NCBI GenBank assembly: GCA_002794735.1
Contig: NBAZ01000001.1
Span: 2,046,001-2,110,000 of the forward strand
DNA length: 64,000 nucleotides
Reading direction: 5' to 3'
From: Pyrrhoderma lamaoense
Lineage: Eukaryota; Basidiomycota; Agaricomycetes; Hymenochaetales; Hymenochaetaceae
Part shown: in pieces, positions 44,079 to 55,152 of the stretch
Position numbering within the stretch: position 1 is the stretch's first letter
How the letters are laid out: each line of letters starts with the position of its first letter
Translations under genes and position numbers: made by a program
Notes under the pieces: generated by a model
What the model was told of the DNA's origin: nothing
The model's input: only the letters and a program-made list of their open reading frames with translations
Databases searched by the model: none

Positions 44079-46856
44079 ATGTCATCGCCAGACGCGTCTG
44101 CTGTCACGCCCTCTCCAGCACTCGATGGGCTATCAGTAGACACCTCTCAGCAGACGTTCAGCAACGCCAACAACGTCGACAACGGTGCGCTCAGCAGTGC
44201 TCCAGACTCTCCAGCTATTCAATCCCCACCTACAAATGAATTATCGCCCCCTGTAAAAATAGATATCGATTATGCTCAACGCGAATCAGACGTTCGCCAT
44301 GAACCATTAAACATCTCTTTAGACAACAAGTCCGACGACTTGTCTTCTACTCGCGCTCAGCTAGCAACGCCTGCCAATCCAGGTAAGTTCTCACGTGAAC
44401 TCCTTCCCGTTATCGGCTATACATCGTCTGACGTGTTCTTTTTCATTTTTGACACATATCTATATATTTAACTTCCTCACTGGTACTTTTTAATTAGCGA
44501 CAATTCCCATCGAGCCACCACACGGCACCCCACCACCGCCGACCGGTCAACTGCTTGAAGACGTCGAGATGGCAGAAAAAATCTCAAAATGAGTACGAGG
44601 ATGTGTTTGGAACGAATGGTGTGAAGGGAGAGGAGAGTGTGAATGGAATTAATGGGCAATCTGCAGTGGTTGAAGCTGATAAGATGAGTGTGGACACGCC
44701 CGTTGCTTCGTCGTCGAGGATGTCTGAGTCCCGAGATGTGTTGGGTGAGATGGATCAACCACCCCCGCTAAACGAGCGAGGAAGCTTTCGGATGCAGACC
44801 AAGCGTCACTCGCTCATGTAAGCCTACATTACTTGTATTACATTGTATTAGGACGAGCTAACACGAAAGTATTTAAAGTCTCCTGCTCAGCCCCCTCCAT
44901 CAACTACTATGTCATTTGAAAGTAATCGTTTTGAGACACCTACACCTCCAAAGGAGCGAAAGGCAACATTGACTCCTTCCCAATTTCGGTTCTGTATTTC
45001 GACTGTTCGCAATCTTCGCAAGTCAAAGGATGCAGCCCCTTATCTAACTCCTGTAGATCCTGTTGCCCTTAATATTCCTCATTATTTCTCTATTATCAAG
45101 CATCCAATGGACTTCCAAACCATTGATCGAAAACTTGCTTCGTCAAATCCCCAAAAGCCCGATCCAAACCCTAACAACCCTCGATACCTGAATGCAGACG
45201 AATTTATTGCTGATGTTCGTCTTATGTTTTCAAACGCTGCCTTATTCAATGGTCCAGAGCATGCAGTAACCATCATGGGTCGCCGTGTTGAGGCAGTATT
45301 TGATAAGCAAATAAAACAAATGCCACCACCAGCCGAAGAGGTATGTACAGCTTCAAATCCGAACGTGTGCAATCACTAATCGACCACAAGCCCCCGCCCC
45401 TAAGAAAGTTCCGACTCCTCCACCTCCTGTCCAAGCCCCGGTCCCAGCAAAAAAGGTTTCGGCTGCCCGTCGCCCATCGACGTCTGTTCCTACCATTCGT
45501 AGAAACGAGACAGCTGAAACTGCAAGGCCAAAACGGGAAATCCATCCTCCACCTCCCAAGGATCTTCCATATGCCGAGCTCCCAAAGAAGATGAGGGCAG
45601 CGAGAAGGCCAAAGCTTAATGATGGATCGGAGGAACAGTTAAGGTTTTGCTCGAAGGTCCTCAGTGATCTGCATAAGAAGTCACTTTATAATATTGCTTC
45701 TCATTTCTACGAACCTGTTGGCAAGTGGATTGGGTTCTGCGGTTAAGATTCATTTTACTCATGCTTTTTTGTAGATCCTGTCAAGCTCAACATTCCACAA
45801 TATCCCAAAATAATTAAGAAGCCTATGGATCTGAGTACGATGCGAAGAAAGCTCGATTCTCGCGAATATGGTCGTGCAGAGGATTTTCTAGATGACTTTA
45901 ATCTCATGATAAGGAACTGTATGACCTTCAATCCTGCTGGTACTGTGGTTCACGATGCAGGAGTCGAACTGCAACGGGTTTTTGGTGAAAAATGGGCTAA
46001 CCTTCCTCCCTTGAAGGCGCCTCAAGCAGAGAGTGACGAAGAAGAGGATGATGATGAAGAAAGTGAGGACGATCATCGTATCCGTGAGTAGTTTCGTTTT
46101 CTTATGTCCCTTGTTCGATCTCATTTGTATATGTTTGCAGGCACTATTGCGGAACTCGAAGCTCAAATGGAGGCCTTGAAGGGAAACATCGCGGCTCTGA
46201 AACAACCAAAAAAAGAAAAGAAGAAAAAAGAAAAGAAGCCTGCGAAACAAGTTTCTCCTGTTCCAGCTCCTTCAAAGGCTAATGGAAAACCTGCTAAATC
46301 GGCAGCAAAGAAACGAAGTGCAAAGAAAAACGTAGTAGCTGATGATGACGTTCTTTCCTTCGATCAAAAGAAGGACTTAAGTGAGGCCATCCAAAATTTG
46401 GATGGTGATAAGCTTGAGCGTGTCACTAATATCATCTACGAGGGAGTTCCGGAAATTCGTGATGTACGTCCTTTACTTACTGTATCTCTCAAACATATTC
46501 TGATATTTCCACAGAGCGCAGAAGAAATTGAGCTCGATATAGACCAGCTCCCAGCCCCGCTCCTCCTTAAACTATACAATCTAGTTGTCAGACCTATGAA
46601 AGTCCCCACTACCAAGAGAACACGGACCGGTACTGGCACGGGTACGGGTGGCTTGAAAAGGAAGAGTATGGATGAGGATATTGAAGCGGAAAAAATTCGT
46701 AGGCTCGAGGAGCGAATGAAGATGTTTGACCAAAGAGCTGCAGGGTCTGTCGTTACCAAAATGGCAAACGACAGCGAGCACTCGTCAGACGAGAGCTCTT
46801 CGGACAGCTCTGGAGTGATTCCGAGTAGATGGCAATTCCTCTTTTCCCTCTTCTAA
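44079..46856 (+). CDS. BDF1: BET double-bromodomain protein (BDF1-like); three frame breaks
   Basis: A BET-family chromatin reader that binds acetylated histone H4 and supports TFIID function. Exons: 44079-44382, 44498-44817, 44879-45340, 45391-45720, 45775-46083, 46141-46463 and 46515-46856. Bromodomain 1 reads RFCISTVRNLRKSKDAAPYL, IIKHPMDFQTIDRKL and ADVRLMFSNAALFNG. Bromodomain 2 reads FYEPVDPVKLNIPQYP, IIKKPMDLSTMRRKL and LMIRNCMTFNPAGT. A coiled coil and a K-rich patch follow, then the NET domain (LSFDQKKDLSEAIQ, IIYEGVPEI). Frame breaks: an A6 run at 44576-44581 (one A too many), C5 at 44762-44766 (one C short) and C5 at 45391-45395 (one C short). The intron at 45721-45774 begins GCAAGT (GC-AG). 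With repairs the length would be 796 residues. Confidence 0.88.
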
Positions 46857-47374
46857 TCTTCTTGCAATTCTTTAAATCCCAGGTGCGATGTGCATCTTAA
46901 TAACCTTTTCTGCAACTTCTCCTTTTTTATTGTTGTTCAACTTCGATTTACCAAGTTTACTTTTATTTCCTTCCTTTCGGACTCTAGCTGATCAGAGTCT
47001 AGTTTGTTTTATAGTACTGCACGTTTCTCCGACTGTCACCCAATGTAGCAAATTAGTATAGTAGTTCTGTCAATCTCATTGCTTTCATCCACGGCACACA
47101 ATTATTCTTTGGGACACTTTCCTTTTCAAGTGTTAATATTATTTAATACTTGTAAAATCTGTGTAATGTATAATTAATTCAATGTGGTTTTCTTGCTATA
47201 AATGGCAGTTGTGAGTTTTTATGACTAAACGCGACCATGTGTGACACTTTTTGAATTGATTTGCGTCTGACAATCGACTCGACTTGGCTGAGAGCACCAA
47301 AAGAGCCTACCGACTTTTATCTTTTCCCTTGTACTGCAACCCCCTGCGCGCGTACAATAGGGCCTGCTCTCATT
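46857..47374. other. Intergenic, BDF1-like to RBM26-like
   Basis: A 518-bp AT/T-rich gap between two + strand genes: 3' UTR of the first and promoter of the second. An upstream open frame (47261) runs into the next gene's start but is probably leader. Confidence 0.4.
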
Positions 47375-50074
47375 ATGCTCTATGATCCATCAACGGCGGG
47401 CTCACTCCAGGCTTGGCTTGTGAAAGCCCTCGAACCTATGTTAGTATAAGACTACTTGCATCGTCTCTAATTTGCTCATACTCAATGATAATAACCTGAA
47501 CAGATGTGATGCAGAGCCTGAAGCACTCGCCACTTACATCCTTGCTTTGTTAAAGCATGATGTTCCTGAACAAGACCTTAGGCAGGACTTTATAAAGCAG
47601 CTAGACGAGTTCTTTGAAAACGGTGTGTATTCTAGAAGTCGATTCTATACTATGCTAATCTCACAAAACAATATGCCATCAGGTGCTGCTGAGTTTGTGG
47701 AAACGTTGTTTTCTGCTCTTCGCTCAAAGTCTTACATACCCTACACAACGGGGCCACCTTTAACCTCATCTGCGGGAAAAGATAGTGATTCCGGCATACC
47801 AATACCCCTAGATGCATTGATATCTCCTTCGACATCAGCACCAGTGGATAGAGGGAGGAAAAGAGGTTTTGATAGCGACCATGAATCAAGAGGTCCCCGA
47901 AGGGACCTCGACTGAGCTCCGAGGCTCACTTTCCCAGAAACCCTCATACTAATGGACATGGAAACTCAGGTAATTGGCAACGAGGGCAAATGGACGGACA
48001 GAGAGGAGATTTGATGATGAATGGAAGTATGATGGGCGGTATCATGAACGGAAGCAATAATCAAAGACCGATGCTACCTCGAGGTGTGTGTAGGGACTAC
48101 CATTGTGCGTAACATTTTGACATTAATCGATACATGAGCTTTTACTAATACCATATTTCTTTAAGTGAAGGGATTTTGTTCCAGGGGGGCCATGTGCAAG
48201 TACAGTCATGATGATATCGGCTTTGTACCTCAACTACCTATGCCCATGAATGGTGGACCTCTACCTTTTTTAAATATGTTTGGTGGAATGCCATTTGGAA
48301 TGGGCCCTCAACAAGCTTATGACCCTCATGACGCACATATGGATATGTCTCCGCAAGGGCAATTCATCCCTGGTCTTCAGAATATGGAAAATGGGCAAAT
48401 GTATGGCGAACACAGAGAGGCACCTGTTATACAGGACCTTACCTCCGGCCGAATACCGCCTCAAGTCTCACGAGATGGGCAAGCCTTGAATGGCGCTACT
48501 GAATCCCAAGTTCAGCCTTCTGAGGAACCGACATCACAAAATAATCCTGTTCAGGCAGGTAGTTATATTCAATCAATCCCCCGTCCACAACGTGGTAGTG
48601 GATTCCGGGGTAGAGGCAGGGGAAGTCGAGGGACGTTTGGAGGCGACCATCAAAGTTTTGGTGGTGGGGCTGAACAAGGCCGGAATAACAAAACAATTGT
48701 TGTTGAGAAAATCCCTGATGACCATCTCTCACTGGAAGCTGTTAATAACTGGTTTAAACGATTCGGAACAGTCACAAATGTTGCAGTTGACGCTAGCGGA
48801 AAGAAGGCTTTGGTTAGTTTCTCGAGTAACGAAGAAGCTCGCGCTGCTTGGGGAACAGAGGAAGCTGTATTCAACAATAGGTTCGTTAAGATATTTTGGC
48901 ATCGTCCACTAGAGGGACAGGGAAATGCAGGGACACGTGCGTTACAGGCTTCTGCTCCTCTTGTAGCTAACTTGGCATCTCGCGAAAATATATCAACGTC
49001 CACAGCCAATGAACCTGCAAAGCCCATACCCTCGTCGGCATCCACATCTTCACTAAAGCATATAACGCCATCTAAAGCGGTGAATGATCTTGAAGCTAAA
49101 CAACATCTACTCGAAAAGCAGATCGCGGAGCAAAAGGTGTTGATGGCAAAGTTAGCAACAGCTACCGGGGACGAGAAGAAAGAAGTTATGACCCGGTTAC
49201 GAAAACTTGCTGCGGAGATGAAATCACCGAGCCTCGAAACTTCTTCAATGCCATCTTCGAAATCTACTCCACAGGGACTTGACGACAAGGAACGAAGGAA
49301 AAGGGAGTTATTGGATATGGAACTTGAAATGCACGCAAAAACGACAGATGAAGCTCCGAATGATGCGGAGGAGACTACCGAAAGCTTGAAAGAAAAATTG
49401 GAAAAGTTACGCGCTGAAGCTAGCGCTTTGGGTATCTCGGATACGTCGTCACCACAGCCCGCATACGCCCCACCATACCGTGGCAGTTATAGGGCGAGAG
49501 GAAGGGGACGAGGTGGTTTCCGGGGTGCAATGAGAGGGGGGCCACCAAGGGGTAGTATGACATTGGATAATCGACCAAAAGCATTACTCTTGAAAGACGT
49601 GTCGTCTCAAGATCCTGAAATTGAACAAGCACTGCGTGCGTGGTACACGGTCCGTACTCTTCTCCCGGTTCCATGTGATCATACATTCTAATTATTGAAC
49701 TACTTTAAAACAGACTGGATTAACATCCTTAGATGCACTTGACGATAACTCAATGTTAGCTGTGTTCCAGTCAAGAAACCTTGCTGAACAAGTGGGTCTT
49801 TTTATTCTAATACCATTGTTTACCAAAGTATGCTTACTTGGTGATATTCATGCAGGCCCTGGCGAAAGGAACAAACATCCCTTCTGTCGGATCAGTGAAA
49901 ATCAGCTGGCACAACGCCACGAATCCTGTTCCAAAACCCACCTCTGCTCCTCAGACCGTTCAGGCTACTGAAAAGAAACAGCCGAGTGCAGATGATGAGC
50001 GTCCCTTGTCTCCTAGACTGGATGACCCTCAAGATGACGGAGGTTGGGGTAATGAGGACGATATCATGTTTTAA
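47375..50074 (+). CDS. CCCH zinc-finger / RRM protein, RBM26/RBM27-like (frame break)
   Basis: A nuclear RNA-binding protein resembling human RBM26/27 and fission yeast Rmn1, partners of the MTR4-type exosome adaptor. Exons 47375-47439, 47504-48104, 48166-49649, 49714-49791 and 49856-50074. The N-terminal PWI-like helix bundle reads LQAWLVKALEPICDAEPEAL and YILALLKHDVPEQDLRQDFI. A CCCH finger spans the splice at 48104/48166 (CRDYHLKGFCSRGAMCKYSH, spacing C-x8-C-x5-C-x3-H). RG-rich patches surround an RRM (KTIVVEKIPDDHLSLEAVNN, WFKRFGTVTNVAV). A coiled coil follows, and the last part (LAVFQSRNLAEQALAKGTNI, VKISWHN) may be a second, partial RRM. The frame shifts near CCCC (47895-47898) between ESRGP and RLSSEAHF; one extra C would give 815 residues. 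Confidence 0.82.
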
Positions 50075-50529
50075 GTCTGATCTACGCCACCTATTTGCTT
50101 CTTCATTGCTCTTTCTCTTCAACTCCATCTCTCACCTATTTAAGCTTTTCAACGTCACTTTCCGTCTTTGCAATAGTTTTCCGTGTTCTTAAGCATTTAT
50201 AATCTGTATGTTTATCTGGCGATGTAAAAAGGTTGCTGCTTTGTTTCAAATCTTGATCACGTACAATGCCCAAATATTCCTACGTGCTTGCTTGCAAATG
50301 TGTCTATTGACCCTCGCTAGTTTCTCTCTTTGAGATCCTCAGTTTCATGCTGGAGATTTGATAATGCAACGTAATGACAGCCTTGAATTAAACTCACGAT
50401 ATACAGATATAAGATAAGATAATAAGATATATAGATTTGGACAACGATGCATTAAGGTTGTTACTGTACAAGAAAACAAATACAAATTAGAATTTTAGAT
50501 CTATCAATTCACTAACCAGTATTCATGGC
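50075..50529. other. Convergent intergenic region (RBM26-like / MPH1)
   Basis: A 455-bp AT-rich gap holding the two 3' flanks. No feature beyond T-rich and GATA-like repeats near 50400. Confidence 0.4.
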
Positions 50530-53500
50530 TCAAACTTCACTAGACTGGTCAAATAGTATTGAATCATCATCAGCTACCACAAAGCTGCCCATATGATATT
50601 CATCGGGTTCGTCGTCCACAGGAGAAGACGAACGATACCAGTCACCAGGTGGTCTAGATACTTGCGTTCGTCCACCTGCAAACGCCCCCATTCGTTTAGG
50701 TCTCGAAGCAAATTGAGGTCCTTGAGAAGGTGCTTGAGTCATCAAACCCATGCGATAGGCAGCGGTCTGGTTATACGACGGAGAGGCCTGACTCGCATCC
50801 ATTTCTTCAAGGAAAAGACGGTCCGAGTCCGATTCAATCATATCCACTTCCGACCCCTCGTTATCTTCTGAAGCTGAGGAACCTGAATGTGCGGCCTCGA
50901 TGTCGAAGAGCATCGGGTTGTCCTTCATCTTGAGTTTGGGGCGATTGGGCTTTTTTGACTTCTTCTCTTCGTTATCATCTCGCTTCTGTCTTGCTGGTGG
51001 GTTTGGCGGAGGTCCCATGAGCAGCGAGGGGGAGGGAGATTGACGTCTCCGAACGAGTCTGCGTGGAGCTGCTGCCTGATCGTCTTGATCTTTTTCGGAG
51101 GCATCTGGAGAAGAGGGTGGGACCACTAATAGCTCCCTCTTGCGTTTAGCAGGTTTGCTGCAGACAACGAAAGATGACTCAGGGGTAGCAGGCGTAGTGG
51201 TTAATTCTATAGTGGTATTTCCCTCCTGGATATTTAGAGGTCTTAAAGGTGTCACAGGACCCAACATAGCTCCAGTTGAGGAAGACAAATTTACAACACA
51301 TTCTGGTGACGAGTTGATCTCGACAATCTGAGAAGGTTTTCGAGAACCCTTTGAAAACCCCGCATTAGACTTTGGTAAATCGGCTACTTCCAGAGAAGAA
51401 GTTGAGAGTACGGTGCCTGCGGCCGCCTTCGCGGAAGTAAACATGGGCTTCGTCACTTCGGATCCTTTACTTTTCGGTGCAGAAGATAGCTCTGAGTCTG
51501 AGCTTCCTAATAGCCAACTAGGCTTGCGCGTACTAACAGATCCCGAAGGTGGTTTAGAAATCGATGATCCCGATTTTGTATTTGCTCCTTTTCGCGGCCG
51601 CGTCTTTGATGACATAGAATCAGGCAAAGCATCAAGCGCCCTCTTTTGATACTTTCGGGCCGTTTGCCACTCTCTTCAACACTGACTGATGAAGATGACG
51701 AAGACGAAGACCTCGCCGTCTTCCGTTTGCCAGTAATCCGTTTTAAGCCGTTCCCAATATCTAGATCATCATCGTCATCATCGAGCCAGCTTGGTACTGG
51801 TTCTTTCAGATAATCTTTCAGTGTTCGAGAAGGTGCTTTCACCTTCCCTTCAGATTCACTCTTCTTGGATTTGGGTTTTCCTTGTAAACCGCTAGCTATG
51901 TCCTCGTCGATACTATCATCCTCTACGTCTGACGAATGTATATCGCGAATTCCCTTCTCTTTGGTGGCTTTTTTCGCTCTCGATTTCTTTGGCCGAAGTT
52001 CCGAGGCAGTGACGAAACCAGTCAAAGCACCCAAAGGGATATTCCGATTTATGTCATTGTTTCGCTTAACCTTCTTCCCTCGTGTAGGAGAATTTCTTGA
52101 TGAACCTTTTGTCACCGGGACATAGGGTTCAATGATCATTTCCCTTTGTATGCACACCGGATCGATTCCCTCTGGTAAAAGGCGTTCTACATCCGAATAC
52201 AGCTCAAGCTGATTGCCATTGATAATGACATTTTGCACATCCTCATAGTTCTCCTTTGACTTATCCCAATTTCTTTCCTCTCTTTCCTCGGCAAGTAGCA
52301 CATCCACATATCCAGTCCTTTTTCTCCCAGTTCTTCCGACTCGCTGAAGCTATTGTTGAAAGTACTTTATTAGTGGTTATATATTTTCCTATCAGAGGGC
52401 CGCATACCATGCGAGTAGGGTTGTTTTGTGCATCGTAGCAAATGATCCTATCAATTTCGCCGATATCTAGACCCTCTTCGCCAATCGAAGTTGACACTAA
52501 AACATTAAATTCACCCTCCTTAAACCTACGGATTGCCTGTTGAATAAATTAGAATTTTACGGGACTGGGATGGTAAAAACTCCACACATCGATCTGATCT
52601 GATTGTAACATGCCCTTTCGACCCTTCTTATCTTTACCCTGCCCAACGAACCGTGTTGCACGAACCATTGGAGAATGCGTGTTCAGAAGATCACAAAGTT
52701 GCATCACAGCATTCCGATATTGTACAAAGACCATGATTTTAGAATCTGAGGTCTCCTTGCTACCGTTGGGTACAGGTGTTTCATCTGCAAAGTGTTGAAG
52801 TATAATCTGAACCAATGCGTCCATTTTTGGATGAGGAGGGAATCCTATCTTTGACCGCGCTTCCAGTTCTTGCATTAGTTTGATGAAACTAGGATTCTTG
52901 AGTATCTTGTCCCTCATGTTCTGATCTGTTTTCTTTGTGCCTTCAACCAGCTTTTCCCGGATACTTACTAGGGTGTCGTAACAGTCCATCGCTGTACACT
53001 CTAGCTTGGAAACGTTCAGTTGTGCTGAGATCATATCGAACTTGATTCACATACTAGATTTCCCATCGCTCGAGATAGATCTCCCAGATATTTCATTGGG
53101 CCTATAGCCCACATTTCTTTTCTCTCAAATATGACTTTCAGAGCACATTGACAAGAAAAAGGTTTCAAAGTGACGGAGCTTTGAGCATTTATAAGTCCCT
53201 TTGATCTGAGTTGTGTAAATATCGGCTGTGGAGTGATCAATTATCAGATTTTTATGAGGGATAAGAAGACTACTTACATCCATAATCTTTGCCAGAAGGT
53301 CACGAAGCATGGAAATGAATTCATCAAACCTGATAACATGGACTTTAATCTCCTATTGGGGATATTAATATAGTGTCACATATATTGTAACTTTCAGTAG
53401 CAAAAACAACCTTTTTGTGAATATAGGATCGAAGATCGAAGCTCTGCTCATTTCGAATTTCTATATGACTTATATGAAGTGAATCTACAATGGCCTGCAC

Positions 53501-54955
53501 TGCATCTGGAGTATTTCCCGGGGTAGCTGAAAGTGCCAGAACTCGAAAATGAGGGTTCTTCGCCATCATAAAGCGTATAATTTGAGCGTAAGCATAATCC
53601 CCTGTGCCCCTATGCGCCTCATCTAAAGCTCATTAGAATACGGTATATATCATTGGATACATCACAAACCTATAACTATAAGGACGATATCTAGCGGATC
53701 ACCAACGCCAGATGCCAGATCATTAACCAACGTTTGGGGTGTCATGTATAAAACGCGCTTATTAACCCACTGGTACATTCATAAGAGGGTGACTATTCTT
53801 TATTAAAGATTAAAAGACTTACAGCAGCGCTCCGTCGATGCTTTGGTATATCTCCAGTAAGTTCAACGGCATCATGACCAGGAATCCCACAGACATCATG
53901 ACAAGCGCTAATCTGCTGAGCTACCAAAGGTTTTGTGGGGGCGACGAAAATAACTTTTCCCTTGGGGAACCAGGTATAGTCTGGTAAAAGTATTGAATTC
54001 AATAAGTCATTGTGACGCTGATTATTGGAAACGTACAGTTAAGCATAACTACTCCGGCAATGAACGTTTTCCCTAGGCCAGTAGGTAGTGCAACTAAAGT
54101 ATTATGGAATAGGCATTTCTTGGCGATGTTAAACTGATAGTCACGCCTAGGCTTGTTTGTTGGATAAATCCAATCCCTTGCAGAAAGCATATCTGGTTTC
54201 AATCTCATTTCAGGTGGTGGTCTTTTATCACGGCATTGATCTCAGCGAAGTAGTTTGTATGTCACAAAGTAAAACTTACCCAACTAGACATAATTATTGG
54301 CTCAATATCAACATCATGGATCATATACAAATGCATTATCACTCTCACCATCCATGTTGGGAAACTGTTCAAATTCAATCCTTTCCTCTTCAAGCTCTTC
54401 TTCTTCAGCCTTCGTCTTTCCCTTTCCTTTGTCAGCTTTCCTTCCCTTTGTTGACTTCCAACCTGTTGCAGAAAAGGCCGAATGGTCCCATTGCTTTGTT
54501 CTCTTCTCAGCGTATCCGAACAAAGGACCACGAGAAGAGGATGTTGACCTTTCAAAGGTACCCTTTGATTGACTCTTTGTTGTTGAAGGAGAAAGAACTT
54601 TTCCGTCCAACGTAGTCTGAACAGTCTTACTTGGACCAGCTATGGGCTGAACCAAGCCGGCATAAGAATCGGCAATGAATGCATCCAGTTTTTCGAGTTC
54701 GGAGGCATCAACGTTGAAAGAGATGTCATAGTCACTTGATGAGGTCTGTTTCTTAGGTTGTGGTCTTGACTGGATAGATTTTGATTGAGGTTTCAATGGT
54801 TCCTTTGAGTATCTACCACTAGTAGCACGGGAATTTACAGGCTTTGAACTATGATTTGGTTGTGAAAATCGGGCTTGGGCGGCTGCCTCGATAGCATCGA
54901 GCTCGTCGAGCATAGCAGAGTCAAAATTATCACTAAAGTAGTCATCTTCGGACAT
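50530..54955 (-). CDS. MPH1: ATP-dependent DNA helicase MPH1/FANCM (frame break)
   Basis: A superfamily 2 DEAH helicase of the FANCM/Mph1/Fml1 family, which unwinds D-loops and remodels stalled forks. The N-terminus (54955-54349) is disordered. Helicase motifs follow on the minus strand: [14 protein letters not shown]; motif [12 protein letters not shown] (near 54080); Ia [14 protein letters not shown]; motif II DEAH, split by an intron near 53630; motif [17 protein letters not shown]. The C-terminal lobe has [24 protein letters not shown] and [13 protein letters not shown] (motif VI). The C-terminus is a long disordered tail. The frame breaks at GGG (51639-51641), between PESIKRG and [11 protein letters not shown]; one extra G would join them. 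A 4-nt exon (54280-54283) is needed to keep frame between the N-terminus and the helicase. Confidence 0.9.
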
Positions 54956-55023
54956 GACAGTTGGGAAGAGATGTAAGTTTATAACATGTTTATTACACGG
55001 ACAAAGTAATGGACTTCTGTAAA

Positions 55024-55045
55024 ACGCGACGCGAAGATCACGCGA
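55024..55045. promoter_or_regulatory. Three ACGCGA (MCB-like) repeats upstream of MPH1
   Basis: ACGCGA occurs at 55024-55029, 55029-55034 and 55040-55045, in the 197-bp divergent gap between MPH1 and the G-patch gene. ACGCGT/ACGCGA is the core bound by the MBF (Swi6-Mbp1) cell-cycle factor at G1/S genes. Three copies in 22 bp, 70-90 bp before a DNA-repair helicase, fit S-phase control. Confidence 0.5.
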
Positions 55046-55152
55046 CTGTGTTACTTGTCACGTTTATTCTGACCCATGACAGACTATTTAGTAAGGTAAC
55101 TATTGATCCTTCGTGTTACACATTTGACCTTTTACTTTATATTCTCTAAAAA

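Noticed and set aside
48650..49288. 212-codon minus-strand frame
   Set aside because: Antisense to the RRM and coiled-coil exon of the RBM26-like gene; no own signals.
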